Shown here: positions 9,632-19,644 of the stretch, in pieces | Layout: each line of letters begins with the position of its first letter | Position numbering within the stretch: the first letter of the stretch is position 1 | Origin: Bosea sp. OAE506 | GTDB taxonomy: Bacteria > Pseudomonadota > Alphaproteobacteria > Rhizobiales > Beijerinckiaceae | Assembly: GCF_040546595.1 (NCBI RefSeq) | Contig: NZ_JBEPOB010000001.1 | Span: 1,303,001 to 1,367,000, forward strand | DNA length: 64,000 nt | Direction of reading: 5' to 3' | The notes under the pieces: generated by a model | What the model was told of the DNA's origin: nothing | The model's input: the letters and a program-made list of their open reading frames with translations, nothing else | Database searches by the model: none | Made by a program: the position numbers and the translations under genes

Positions 9632-10945
9632 TCAGCCGGTGGTGACGCGGCGCCAGAAGCTCGACGAGAAGCCCGGATCGAGATGGGCGGCGAAGTCGCG
9701 CCAGTGGGGGAATGAAGCCTCGAAGGTCGCCGGCGACATGCGCGCGTCCTTGTAGGGGTTGACGCGGCCCCCGGCGGCCAGCGTCACGGCATCCAGCTCC
9801 GCCAGCAGTCGCTCGGTGCGCGCACCGCGATTGGGAAAGTCGAGCGTCAGCGTCGCGCCTGCGACGGGGAAGGACATCATTCCCGGAGAGGGCACGTCGC
9901 CGAAGAGCTTTAGCACGGTGAGGAAGGAGGCTTCGCCCGCCGCGAGCGTCCGTCGCAGCATCTCCTCGACCGCACCGCGGGCCTGGCCCATCGGGATCAC
10001 GCATTGGAACTGGCGCAGGCCTCCCGGCCCATAGGCGCGGTTCCAATGGGCGACACGGTCGAGCGGATAGAAGAAGGGCCGGTAGGGAATGCGGCGCGGT
10101 TCGGCCGTCCGTGGCTGGGCGGCCCGGTAGAGCCAGTTGAAGGCACGCAGCGTCAGCCCGTTGATCAGCGGGAAGGGCGGCTGCACGGGAAAGGTCAGGC
10201 GGCGGGTGGGGCGGGGCTCGGGTTCCTCGGAAGCCGGCGCGTGATTGGCGCGGAAGAAGACGCCGCGGCCGAAATCGCGGCCGGACGCGAGCGAATCGAT
10301 CCAGGCGACCGTGTAGTCGTGCGTGGCGTCGGCGGCGGCGGCGATGGCGAAGAAGTCGTCGAGGCCGCTGAAGCGGATCGCCTCCTGCTGCATCTGCGCC
10401 GAGGCGACTGGCATCAGCTGGAGTGTCACCTGCGTGACGAGGCCGGTGAGCCCCATGCCGCCGATGGTGGCGGAGAAAAGCTCCCGGTTGATGTCCGGTG
10501 CGCAGGTCAGGCGCCGGCCATCGGAGCGGATCAGCTCGAAGGCCAGGACATGGCGGCCGAAGGTGCCGGCGCGGTGGTGGTTCTTGCCATGGACATCGTT
10601 GGCGAGCGCGCCGCCGATGGTGACGAAGCAGGTGCCGGGCGTGACCGGAGGAAACCAGCCGGCCGGGACCACGAGGTTCATCAGGTCGTCAAGCAGGACG
10701 CCGGCCTCGCAGGTCACGACGCCGCTCTCTCGATCAAAGGCGAGGACCCGGTCGAGGCTGCGCGTCAGGATCAGGCGCCCGCCATCGTTGAGGCAGGAAT
10801 CGCCATAGGAGCGCCCGTTGCCATAGGCGAGCACGGGGCCGTCCTGCGGCGTGGGGTCGGCGATCCAGGCGGCGGGTGCGAGCAGGAGGCTGTCGCGGGC
10901 CCGAAGGCCGCCCCAGGAGCCGGGCGCGAGGCGCGGGGGGATCAC
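9632..10945 (-). CDS. FAD-binding oxidoreductase, DprE1-like
   Basis: A 437-residue protein whose GTG start overlaps the end of the UbiA gene (GTGA-type coupling). The N-terminal FAD-binding PCMH domain shows YGNGRSYGDSCLN and GTFGRHVLAFELIRSDGR. The C-terminal substrate part includes NPYKDARM and ends near FSSSFWRRV. DprE1 oxidises decaprenylphosphoryl-ribose at C2 in mycobacterial arabinose donor synthesis; the rhizobial homologue NoeO takes part in Nod-factor arabinosylation. Pairing with UbiA supports such a route. The partner reductase DprE2/NoeP is not in the window. Confidence 0.85.
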   Translation of the reverse strand: MIPPRLAPGSWGGLRARDSLLLAPAAWIADPTPQDGPVLAYGNGRSYGDSCLNDGGRLILTRSLDRVLAFDRESGVVTCEAGVLLDDLMNLVVPAGWFPPVTPGTCFVTIGGALANDVHGKNHHRAGTFGRHVLAFELIRSDGRRLTCAPDINRELFSATIGGMGLTGLVTQVTLQLMPVASAQMQQEAIRFSGLDDFFAIAAAADATHDYTVAWIDSLASGRDFGRGVFFRANHAPASEEPEPRPTRRLTFPVQPPFPLINGLTLRAFNWLYRAAQPRTAEPRRIPYRPFFYPLDRVAHWNRAYGPGGLRQFQCVIPMGQARGAVEEMLRRTLAAGEASFLTVLKLFGDVPSPGMMSFPVAGATLTLDFPNRGARTERLLAELDAVTLAAGGRVNPYKDARMSPATFEASFPHWRDFAAHLDPGFSSSFWRRVTTG

Positions 10946-11832
10946 GGCAGCAGCGTCGCGGCGATCATGATGACGACGACCGCCGCGCCGGTGACCTGGC
11001 TGCGCCAGTCGCGGATCATGAAGACGAGCGGATCGTCCGGCATGTGGCCGCGCCGGGCCAGGAACCAGATCCGCGCCATCTGGTAGAGGATGATCGGGCA
11101 GATCAGCCAGATCAGCTCGGGATGGCGGTAGAGTTCCTTGACGGCGGCGCTGTCGACATAGAGGGCCATGATCAGCGCGCACGTGCAGCCCGAGGCCATG
11201 CCGAGCTGCGACAGCGCCTCGATGTCCTCGGCCTGATAGCCGCGACCGGCCTTTTTCAGGCCGGACTGATCCTGCGTGATCCGCAGTTCGGCATAGCGCT
11301 TCACCAAGGCGAGGCTGAGGAAGAGGAAGATCGAGAAGGCGAGGAGCCAGGAAGAGAGCGGAATCGCGGCGGCGGCATTGCCGGCGAGGATGCGCAGCGT
11401 GTGCAGCGCGGCGAGCCCGAGCACATCGACCAGCAGCTTGCGCTTGAGCACGAAGAGATAGGCCAGCGCCAAAGCGAGATAGGCGCCGAGCGCCAGCACG
11501 AAGAGCCGCGGCTGGGGCAGGAGCCAGGCCATGGCGAAGGAGGCGACGATCAGCAGGGGCACGGCCGCATAGGCCTGGGCTTCGCTGATCTCGCCCGCGG
11601 CGAGCGGGCGCTTGCATTTGGTCGGATGGCGCCGGTCGGCCTCGACATCGACGATGTCGTTGAGGAGGTAGATGGCTGAGGCGACGAGGCTGAAGGCGAC
11701 GAAGGCGACGACGCCATGGCCCAGTGCGGCAATGTCGAAGACATCGTGATTCAGGAGAATGGGAACGAAGACCAGCCCGTTCTTGAGCCAGTGATGCGGA
11801 CGCATCGCCCTGATCATCGCTTTCGCCGACAT
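10942..11832 (-). CDS. UbiA-family prenyltransferase, DPPR synthase-like
   Basis: A 296-residue integral membrane protein with about eight to nine helices. It carries the UbiA Asp-rich motifs NDIVDVEADRRHPTK (first) and a second shortened motif near YAELRITQDQS. The start MIRAMRPHHWLKNGLVFVP is typical of decaprenyl-phosphate phosphoribosyltransferase (Rv3806c/NoeC type), which links 5-phosphoribose to a polyprenyl phosphate. Translational coupling to the DprE1-like gene fits that role. An alternative polyprenyl acceptor reaction cannot be excluded. Confidence 0.85.
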   Translation of the reverse strand: MSAKAMIRAMRPHHWLKNGLVFVPILLNHDVFDIAALGHGVVAFVAFSLVASAIYLLNDIVDVEADRRHPTKCKRPLAAGEISEAQAYAAVPLLIVASFAMAWLLPQPRLFVLALGAYLALALAYLFVLKRKLLVDVLGLAALHTLRILAGNAAAAIPLSSWLLAFSIFLFLSLALVKRYAELRITQDQSGLKKAGRGYQAEDIEALSQLGMASGCTCALIMALYVDSAAVKELYRHPELIWLICPIILYQMARIWFLARRGHMPDDPLVFMIRDWRSQVTGAAVVVIMIAATLLP

Positions 11833-12011
11833 GATCTCGTCTTTCCCTCCCCAGCGCCGTTACTGCATCCGGGAATCCGAAAGTCGGTTCCGGGCGAGCA
11901 TCAAACGGCCTTGCGCCGTCCTGGCACCCGCCTTCCTCGCCGATAAATCCTAAACCTCCGTGGATGACTGGAATGATCGACCGCGATTTGACGCGGATGC
12001 TTAATGGCATG

Positions 12012-12047
12012 CTGACGCGGCGGCGCCATTTTGCGCCGCCGCGTCAG
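12012..12047 (-). terminator. Perfect 15-bp hairpin downstream of DUF533 gene
   Basis: The arms CTGACGCGGCGGCGC and GCGCCGCCGCGTCAG are perfectly complementary around the loop CATTTT. It sits 26 bases after the stop of the DUF533 gene and before the UbiA promoter region. There is no strong T run, so it may be a terminator or an RNA-stabilising structure. Confidence 0.6.
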
Positions 12048-12073
12048 GCATCAGGCAGCAACCCTGACGCGCG

Positions 12074-12973
12074 TCAGACCTTGGCTGCGCTGGCGGCGGC
12101 GTCGATGTTGGCGACGAGCTCGGCGTCGAGGCCGAGCGAGGCGGAGAGGCCCGCGAGGAAGTCCTTCTCCTTCGGCGTGTCCGGATTGATGGCGATGCGT
12201 GCCGCGGTATAGATCTGCGCCGCGAGTTCAGGGCTCTCGGCCCCCTCGACCAAGGTCTCGATCGAAGCCGGGTTGGCCATCTCGCTCTCCAGCCAGGCAT
12301 TGGCCTCCTGGTCGAAGCCGGCCTCGCGCAGCCCGCCGAGAATCGCGGTGCGCTCCTCGGCGTCGATGGCGCCGTCAGCCGCGGCGGCCGCGATCATGGC
12401 GCGGATGAAGAGGAGGGCGGTGGCCTCGGTCGCCGCCTCCGGCTCGAAGCCGGTGCCGCGGGGCGCCGGCAGGAGTTCGGGGCTGCCGCCGTCGAGCAGG
12501 GGCTTGCCGGACTGGTAGTTCTGGTAGGCCTTGTAGGCGAGGCCGCCGATCAGGGCCATGCCGCCGAGCTTGGCTGCGGAGCCAACGACGGCCCGGCCGG
12601 TCGAAGACCCGAAGACCAGCGCGCCGAGACCGCCGAGCACGGCGGTCGCCATCGCCGGGTTCTTGTCGAACATCGCCTTGGCCTGGGCCAGCACGTCCTG
12701 CGCCGAGCGCCCGCCCGTGACCTGGCCGACGACATCGCCGGCCTTCTGCTGGACACCCGTCTGGCGGGCGGCGTCGCCGACGCCCTGCGAGGCCTGGGTC
12801 AGGATCTGGCCCGCCATTCCCGCAAGCCCGCCCAAACCGCCGCCCTGCTGCATCTTCCCGGCCAGCCCGCCGAGGATCTGGCCGAGTGAACCGGTCTGGC
12901 CCTGGCCGCCTGGCTTGCCGGCCTGCGTGCCGGCGCTGACGAGGGCATCGAGAAGCGACTTGGCATTGAACAT
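12074..12973 (-). CDS. DUF533 / TerB-like protein
   Basis: A 299-residue protein from the ATG at 12973, which follows GGAGGAGAG. The N-terminal half is Gly/Gln-rich and low complexity with a hydrophobic segment (AVLGGLGALVFGSSTGRAVVG, about residues 105-140). The C-terminal domain LLFIRAMIAAAAADGAIDAEE is the DUF533/TerB-like helical fold with the acidic DGxIDxEE motif. The family includes E. coli YebE, an inner-membrane protein of envelope stress regulons. The exact role is unknown. Confidence 0.87.
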   Translation of the reverse strand: MFNAKSLLDALVSAGTQAGKPGGQGQTGSLGQILGGLAGKMQQGGGLGGLAGMAGQILTQASQGVGDAARQTGVQQKAGDVVGQVTGGRSAQDVLAQAKAMFDKNPAMATAVLGGLGALVFGSSTGRAVVGSAAKLGGMALIGGLAYKAYQNYQSGKPLLDGGSPELLPAPRGTGFEPEAATEATALLFIRAMIAAAAADGAIDAEERTAILGGLREAGFDQEANAWLESEMANPASIETLVEGAESPELAAQIYTAARIAINPDTPKEKDFLAGLSASLGLDAELVANIDAAASAAKV

Positions 12974-13100
12974 CGGGCTCTCCTCCGGTCGGCGCCGGAG
13001 TGTCGGGCGCCCGCAGCCCATCTAGGAACGATCCTGCCGGACTGCCAGAGAGGCCACGCAGGACTGCGGCACCGATGTGCGGCGGCGGCGGCGCACCGCC

Positions 13101-13898
13101 TCAGGGCGACGACCGGCGCAGCAGCAGCGGCGCGCCCACCGCCGGATCCTTGCGCCACTGGCCGTTCTCGAAGACCAGCTCGACGCTGTGGCCCTTGCGG
13201 GCGAGCAGGGTCAGCCGGCCGGCGTCATAGCGCCAGCCCACGGGGTCGAAGATCGTGATGCCGGTATCGGCGCAGAGACCGTCGAAACGGGCGGCTCCCT
13301 GCTGTCCCGCCGCGGGCGCCGCAAGGCGGATGCGGCAGGCCTCGCGGCCCGGCTGACGCATCAACGCATAGAGGCCCGGCAGCGTCTCGGGCGCGGGCGC
13401 ACGGGCGAGGTCGACGACGGTCGGACGCTGGGCAGCGGTTGCCGCCGTCTCGGCCGGGCCGGCCGGAGCGCGCGGCGAGGCCCGGGCGAAGCCGGTGGCG
13501 TCGAGCCCGTAATCCCTGCCATCGGAGCCGCGGCCCTGCCGGCGCTGTCCGCTGGCGGGGCCGAACGGGATCACGGGCTTGCCGCCGGCATCGCTGAGCG
13601 CAATCCCGCCATCGGCGGTCGGCGCCCAGGCGCTGACGGTGTCGAGAATCGGCAGAGCGCGCCGGCAGGTCGCGGGAAAGCGGATCTGGCGGCCCTGTCC
13701 GGCCGCCTCCGGACCCAGCGTGATCGTGCACTGGCGGGAAGCCCCGACCTGCTCGAGCGTCCAGGCGCCGAGCAGGGGCGCGATCGCGGCCGGCGCTCGC
13801 TCCGCCCCACGCGGCAGCGGAGCCGTCTGCGCCGCGGCGGCATGGCCCCAGAGAGCCAGTCCGCCCGCGGCCAGCGCGTATCGCAGCCCGCCGGCCAA
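13101..13898 (-). CDS. Secreted protein with two AprI/Inh-like domains
   Basis: About 265 residues, starting at a TTG (13898) just after the stop of the hydroxyacid dehydrogenase; the start is uncertain because no strong ribosome site is seen. A signal peptide (LRYALAAGGLALWGHAAAAQ) precedes two Inh-like units: LLGAWTLEQVGASRQCTITL and LPGLYALMRQPGREACRIRL. Each has the W/Y..C pattern of the metalloprotease-inhibitor barrel. Tandem Inh domains are less common than single ones. It is probably periplasmic. The protease target is unknown. Confidence 0.72.
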   Translation of the reverse strand: MAGGLRYALAAGGLALWGHAAAAQTAPLPRGAERAPAAIAPLLGAWTLEQVGASRQCTITLGPEAAGQGRQIRFPATCRRALPILDTVSAWAPTADGGIALSDAGGKPVIPFGPASGQRRQGRGSDGRDYGLDATGFARASPRAPAGPAETAATAAQRPTVVDLARAPAPETLPGLYALMRQPGREACRIRLAAPAAGQQGAARFDGLCADTGITIFDPVGWRYDAGRLTLLARKGHSVELVFENGQWRKDPAVGAPLLLRRSSP

Positions 13899-13903
13899 CC
13901 TGA

Positions 13904-14875
13904 TCAGCCCTTGGGCCAGGGGGTCTCGGCGACGGGCGTCAGGGGACCCTTGCCCGCGAACCAGGAGACCAGATTGTCGACGACCAGCTGGCCCATCTGC
14001 TCGCGGGTGTGGACCGAGGCCGAGCCGACATGGGGCAGCAGCACGACATGGTCGATCGCGATCAGCTCGGCCGGGACGCGCGGCTCGTCCTCGAAGACAT
14101 CGAGGCCGGCCGAGAGGATGGTCTTGTCGCGCAGGGCCGCGATCAGCGCCTGCTCGTCGACGACAGTGCCGCGGCCGACATTGACCAGGATGCCATCGGG
14201 GCCGAGCGCCTTCAGCACCTCGGCGTTGATGATGTGGTGGGTCGAGGCGCCGCCGGGCGCGACCGAGATCAGTGTGTCGACATCCTGGGCCATCTCGACC
14301 AGCGAGGGATAGTAGCGATAGGCGACGTCGGCCTGGCGCGAGCGGCCGTGATAGACGACCGGCAGGCCGAAGGCCTCGACGCGCTGCGCCACGGCCTTGC
14401 CGATGCGGCCGAGCCCGACGATGCCGACCTTGCGCTTGCGCAGCGAGGTCGTCAGCGGGTAGGGCGCCTTCAGCCACTTGCCCTCGCGCAGATAGCGGTC
14501 GACCTGCGGCAGCTGGCGGACGGTGGCGATCAGCAGGCCGATAGCGAGATCGGCGACCTCGTCGGTCAGCACGTCGGGGGTGTTGGAGACCACCAGTCCG
14601 CGGCGGCCGGCCTCGGCCGCGTCGACATTGTCGTAGCCGACGCCGAAATTGGCGATCATCTCGACCTTGGGCAGCGCGTCGAACAGCGCCCCGTCGATGC
14701 GGACATGGCCGCCGCCGGCGATGCCGCGCACCCGGTCCGAAATCTCGCGCAGGAAGGCCGCCTTGTCCTCGGCCTTCCACAGCTCATGCACGGTGAAGCG
14801 GGCCTTCAGCTGGTCGGCCGCATAGGCCATCATCGGGCCGGTCATCAGGATGTCGGTGGCGTTGGGCCGGGTCAT
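13904..14875 (-). CDS. D-2-hydroxyacid dehydrogenase (glyoxylate/hydroxypyruvate reductase type)
   Basis: A 323-residue protein. The NAD(P)-binding signature VGIVGLGRIGKAVAQRVEAFG lies at about residues 145-165. The catalytic residues fit the family: Arg in SVAPGG...VNVGRGTVVD, Glu in VFEDEP and His in VVLLPHVGSAS. It reduces 2-keto acids such as hydroxypyruvate or glyoxylate. It lies beside the FadR-type regulator and the ABC importer, so it is probably part of that catabolic regulon. Confidence 0.92.
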   Translation of the reverse strand: MTRPNATDILMTGPMMAYAADQLKARFTVHELWKAEDKAAFLREISDRVRGIAGGGHVRIDGALFDALPKVEMIANFGVGYDNVDAAEAGRRGLVVSNTPDVLTDEVADLAIGLLIATVRQLPQVDRYLREGKWLKAPYPLTTSLRKRKVGIVGLGRIGKAVAQRVEAFGLPVVYHGRSRQADVAYRYYPSLVEMAQDVDTLISVAPGGASTHHIINAEVLKALGPDGILVNVGRGTVVDEQALIAALRDKTILSAGLDVFEDEPRVPAELIAIDHVVLLPHVGSASVHTREQMGQLVVDNLVSWFAGKGPLTPVAETPWPKG

Positions 14876-15039
14876 GGGAGCGTTTCCGAAGGCTTCTGAG
14901 AGGGATGGGCGGCTTGATCAGGGGCGGATGAATCGATTAAATGCGGCAATCGCCGGCCTTTGGAAAGACCGTTCGAGGTCGTCCGGCGCTTGGCCATCCC
15001 ACCATGCCGGGCCGTTCCGCGAAAGCCGCGCGGACGCAT

Positions 15040-15057
15040 ATATAATATGATTTAATC
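15040..15057. promoter_or_regulatory. Putative FadR-type operator upstream of the hydroxyacid dehydrogenase
   Basis: The AT-rich stretch ATATAATATGATTTAATC matches most positions of TATGGTATGACTTTATC in the promoter of the adjacent FadR-type regulator. It lies about 165 bases upstream of the dehydrogenase start and touches the stop codon of the regulator gene. The likeness is seen directly; the binding role is inferred. Confidence 0.45.
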
Positions 15058-15817
15058 ACGCTGTTTTCTGGATCGCGGCCGCTGAAAGAGGCGTTAGCAT
15101 CGCCAGCGTGGTGTTCAGGCTGTCGATCACCAGCGCCTTCATCCGGGCTGCGGCGAGCTCGCCGTCGCGCTGCACGATCGCATCCAGGACGCGCTCGTGA
15201 TCGACCAGCGAGGCCACGAAGAACTCGCGGTCGTCGATCGATTTCAGCAGAAGGGACCATTGCAGCGTGGCCGCGACCGCGCTGGAAAGGCACATCAGCG
15301 TGGCGTTGTGGGAGGCGGCGAAGACCGCCTCGTGGAAGGCGAGGTCGGCCCTGATGGTGACGTCGTCATAGGGCTGGTTCTCGGCCATCCCGCGATAGGC
15401 GGCCTCGATTCGCGCGATGTCGGCGGCGGTGCGCCGCTGCGCCGCCAGGCGTGCCGCGGCGGGCTCGGCGAAGCGCCGCAACTCGAAGAGATCGCGAATG
15501 AATTTCTCGTTCGCGTCGGCCTCGAAATGCCAGGCGAGGACGTCCGGATCGAGCAGGTTCCAGCTTTCGCGCGGCGCGGCGCGGGTGCCGCTCTTGGGCC
15601 TCGCCTCGACCAGCCCCTTGGCGGTGAGCACTTTCACCGCTTCGCGATAGGCCGTGCGCGAGACCGAGATGTCGCTGCGCAGATCGTCCTCGTCCGGCAG
15701 CACCTCGCCGGCCTTGACGGCCCCGGTGATGATCGCGACGGCGAGCTTCTGCGCGACCTGGCCGAAGAGCCGGTCGGGGTTGAGCGTGGTCGGTCGCGAA
15801 TAGTCGCGCACCCGCAT
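15056..15817 (-). CDS. FadR-family GntR transcriptional regulator
   Basis: A 253-residue protein from the ATG at 15817, preceded by GGAGGAGAAG. The N-terminal winged HTH (about residues 15-75, with DLRSDISVSRTAYREAVKVLTAKGLVE) is followed by an all-helical FCD effector domain whose metal/ligand residues appear in ADLAFHEAVFAASHN and VDHERVLDAI. Such regulators usually repress sugar-acid catabolism and are released by the pathway ligand. It is divergent from the ABC importer and in line with the hydroxyacid dehydrogenase. Confidence 0.92.
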   Translation of the reverse strand: MRVRDYSRPTTLNPDRLFGQVAQKLAVAIITGAVKAGEVLPDEDDLRSDISVSRTAYREAVKVLTAKGLVEARPKSGTRAAPRESWNLLDPDVLAWHFEADANEKFIRDLFELRRFAEPAAARLAAQRRTAADIARIEAAYRGMAENQPYDDVTIRADLAFHEAVFAASHNATLMCLSSAVAATLQWSLLLKSIDDREFFVASLVDHERVLDAIVQRDGELAAARMKALVIDSLNTTLAMLTPLSAAAIQKTA

Positions 15818-15861
15818 CGTCTGGCTTCTCCTCCTCCCCCGGTCCGGCGCTTGACACGCCT

Positions 15862-15885
15862 GCATGTATGGTATGACTTTATCGC
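15862..15885. promoter_or_regulatory. Putative operator in the FadR-regulator / ABC importer divergent region
   Basis: GCATGTATGGTATGACTTTATCGC is an AT-rich island in GC-rich DNA, about 45 bases upstream of the regulator start. It shares roughly 12-13 of 17 positions with the motif at 15040-15057. A shared motif in front of both genes supports a common regulator, most simply the FadR-type protein itself. Confidence 0.45.
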
Positions 15886-16053
15886 AGATGAAGGCCGGCG
15901 CAAGCGACCGTTCCTCGCGGAGCGAGGCGGTGCTTAGCCGACCGTGACCTTCATCGATCGGTCGCAACAGGCCGATAGACGATGCGGCCCGGACCTCGCC
16001 CGACACGGCGGATCACCGGGCCCAGAGGAAACGACGTTGAGGAGGCAGGGCCG

Positions 16054-17112
<1,059 letters not shown>

Positions 17113-17222
17113 CAGCATCATCCGGGCTCACGGGGGACAAACCCCCGGGGCGCGATGTAGCGCAGGGCCGACGGGGCGCTCGAGACCCCGGGCCGAACAA
17201 CCGAGTCCATGGGAGGACGCTG

Positions 17223-18548
17223 ATGACCAAACCGACACGACGTTCCGCATTGAAGGGCCTCGCCGGCGTGGCGGGCGCCGGCGCTCTCGTCGGCTCCGGC
17301 ATGACCGAATGGGCCAAGGCCTGGGCGCAGGCCTCGCCCTTCAAGCCCGAGGCGGGCGCGACGCTCAACCTGATGCGTTGGCGCCGCTTCGTCGTCGCCG
17401 AGGACGAGCAGTTCAACAAGATCGTCGCAGCCTTCACCGCGGCGACGGGCGTGCGCGTCACCGTCACCTCCGAATCCTTCGACGACATGCAGCCGAAGGC
17501 GTCCGTCGCGGCCAACACCGGCACGGGGCCGGACATCTTCTGGTCGCTCTATTCGACGCCCCATCTGTTCCCGAACCGCTGCGTCGACGTCAGCGACGTC
17601 GCCGATTACCTCGGCAAGAAGTATGGCGGCTGGGTCCCGGTGGCCGAGGCCTATGGCAAGCTCGGCAACAAGTGGATCGCGATCCCCGCGGCGATCAACG
17701 GCGGCTACATCAACTATCGCATCTCGCAGGTCAAAGCGGCCGGCTTCAACGAGGTGCCGCAGACGACCGCCGGGTTCCTGGAGCTCTGCAAGGCGCTGAA
17801 GGCCAAGAACACGCCGGCGGGCTTCCCGCTCGGGCGCGCCTCGGGTGACGGCAACTCCTACGCCTACTGGCTGCTGTGGTCGCACAACGCCGCGCAGGTC
17901 GACGAGAACAGCAAGGTGATCATCCGCTCGGCCGAGACGGAAGCGGCGCTGAACTACGCCAAGTCGCTCTACGACACCTTCATCCAGGGCACGGCGGCCT
18001 GGAACGACGCCTCCAACAACCGTCTGTTCCTATCGGGCGAACTCGGGCTGACCGCCAACGGCATCTCGATCTATGCCGCGGCGAACGCCTCCAACGATCC
18101 GAAGCAGAAGGAAATTGCGGCGGATATGGACCACGCCTACTGGCCGATCGGCCCGGCGGGCAAGCCGACCGAGATCCAGCTCTGCTTCCCGATGATGGCG
18201 ATGACCTACACGAAGTTCCCGAACGCCTGCAAAGCGTTCATGGCCTTCATGCTGGAAGCCGACCAGTTCAACCCGTGGCTGGAGGCGGCCGCTGGCTACC
18301 TCACGCATACGCTGAACGCCTTCGACAACAATCCGGTCTGGACCAAGGACCCGAAGAACAAGGTGTTCCGCGACGCTTCCAAGCGCAGCCTCGTCGCGGG
18401 TCATCGCGGCAAGCTGGACGAGAAAGCGGCGACCGCGATGGCGGACTTCATCGTGGTCGACATGTTCGCGAGCTTCTGCACCGGTCGCGAGACCGCTGCG
18501 GGCGCGATGCAACTCGCCGAACGGCAGCTCCAGCGCATCTACCGCTGA
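17223..18548 (+). CDS. Tat-exported extracellular solute-binding protein, family 1
   Basis: A 441-residue protein with a twin-arginine signal (TRRSALKGLAGVAGAGALVG), so it is folded before export to the periplasm. The rest is a family 1 two-lobe sugar-binding protein: SESFDDMQPKASVAANTGTGPDIFWS, then the ligand-cleft region with LTANGISIYAAANA. It captures the substrate for the importer. The nature of the sugar or polyol cannot be read from sequence. It follows the ATPase gene by 110 bases, including a short CGGGGG/CCCCCG hairpin. Confidence 0.92.
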   Translation: MTKPTRRSALKGLAGVAGAGALVGSGMTEWAKAWAQASPFKPEAGATLNLMRWRRFVVAEDEQFNKIVAAFTAATGVRVTVTSESFDDMQPKASVAANTGTGPDIFWSLYSTPHLFPNRCVDVSDVADYLGKKYGGWVPVAEAYGKLGNKWIAIPAAINGGYINYRISQVKAAGFNEVPQTTAGFLELCKALKAKNTPAGFPLGRASGDGNSYAYWLLWSHNAAQVDENSKVIIRSAETEAALNYAKSLYDTFIQGTAAWNDASNNRLFLSGELGLTANGISIYAAANASNDPKQKEIAADMDHAYWPIGPAGKPTEIQLCFPMMAMTYTKFPNACKAFMAFMLEADQFNPWLEAAAGYLTHTLNAFDNNPVWTKDPKNKVFRDASKRSLVAGHRGKLDEKAATAMADFIVVDMFASFCTGRETAAGAMQLAERQLQRIYR

Positions 18549-18559
18549 CCGACCCCTTT

Positions 18560-18583
18560 CCGGCCGGCTTCACCGCCGGCCGG
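18560..18583 (+). terminator. Intra-operon hairpin between binding protein and permease
   Basis: CCGGCCGGC and GCCGGCCGG pair perfectly around TTCACC; a second short stem (GCGCCC/GGGCGC) follows. There is no T tract. As in other binding-protein operons, it probably protects the upstream message or attenuates transcription so that the binding protein is made in excess over the permeases. Confidence 0.6.
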
Positions 18584-18696
18584 AGCGCCCCAAGGGCGCC
18601 GAGGGATTTATACTGATCCACATCTGCGGGCCTCCTCCCCGGCGTCTGTCGCGTCGCCGGGGAGGATGGCACCCCCCTATCGAGGAAGCGCTCGCG

Positions 18697-19644
18697 ATGG
18701 CTGCAGGCTCGTTCGCCGCTCCGCCGGAGACCACCGCCTGGTCGCGGCTGATGGTCAACCGCAACTGGCTGGGTTTCTGGTTCATGGTTCCGACCATGAT
18801 CTTCCTGGTGTTCTTCCTGGCCTGGCCGCTGCTCCTGGGCATGTGGATGAGCATGACCGACATGCGCATCGGCCGCGGCGGCGTGTTCATCGGCCTGGAG
18901 AATTACCAGTACCTGCTGGAAGACAGCGATTTCCTGAACGCGACCGCCTTCACGCTGGTCTACACGGCCGTCGCCTCGGTGGTGAAGTTCGCGGTCGGCC
19001 TCTATCTGGCGATCCTGCTGAACAACCACATGCCGTTCAAGGCGTTCATCCGCGCCATTGTGCTGATCCCCTTCATCGTGCCCACCGTGCTCTCGGCCGT
19101 GGCGTTCTGGTGGATCTTCGATACGCAGTTCTCGATCTTCACCTGGCTGCTGCAGAAGGCCGGAATCCTCGCCAAGGGCCAGTACATCAACTGGCTCGGC
19201 GATCCGTTCCTCGCGCAGTGCAGCGTGATCTTCGCCAATATCTGGCGCGGCATTCCGTTCATCGCGATCACGCTGCTGGCCGGTCTGCAGACGGTCTCGC
19301 CCTCGCTCTACGAGGCCGCGACGCTCGACGGCGCTTCGGGCTGGCAGCGCTTCCGCTTTGTGACCTATCCGCTGCTGACCCCGATCATCGCGGTGGTGAT
19401 GACATTCTCGGTGCTGTTCACCTTCACCGATTTCCAGTTGATCTGGGCCATGACCCGCGGCGGCCCGGTGAACGCGACGCAGCTGATGGCGACGTTGTCC
19501 TATCAGCGCGGCATCCTCGGCGGGCGGCTGGGCGAGGGCGCGGCCATCGCCACAGCCATGGTGCCCTTCCTCCTCGCCGCGATCATGGTGAGCTGGTTCG
19601 GCCTTCAGCGCCGCAAGTGGCAGCAGGGAGAGAGCAATGACTGA
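18697..19644 (+). CDS. Sugar ABC transporter permease, MalF type
   Basis: A 315-residue inner-membrane protein with six or so helices. The EAA loop EAATLDGASGWQRFRFVTYPLL, which docks on the ATPase, lies at about residues 207-228. It belongs to the CUT1 permease family. Its end overlaps the next permease start by eight bases, so the two are translationally coupled and form a heterodimer. Confidence 0.94.
   Translation: MAAGSFAAPPETTAWSRLMVNRNWLGFWFMVPTMIFLVFFLAWPLLLGMWMSMTDMRIGRGGVFIGLENYQYLLEDSDFLNATAFTLVYTAVASVVKFAVGLYLAILLNNHMPFKAFIRAIVLIPFIVPTVLSAVAFWWIFDTQFSIFTWLLQKAGILAKGQYINWLGDPFLAQCSVIFANIWRGIPFIAITLLAGLQTVSPSLYEAATLDGASGWQRFRFVTYPLLTPIIAVVMTFSVLFTFTDFQLIWAMTRGGPVNATQLMATLSYQRGILGGRLGEGAAIATAMVPFLLAAIMVSWFGLQRRKWQQGESND

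Noticed and set aside
10004..11086. Long plus-strand open frame opposite the DprE1-like gene
   Set aside because: The same high-GC antisense effect; the real gene on the other strand has clear motifs.
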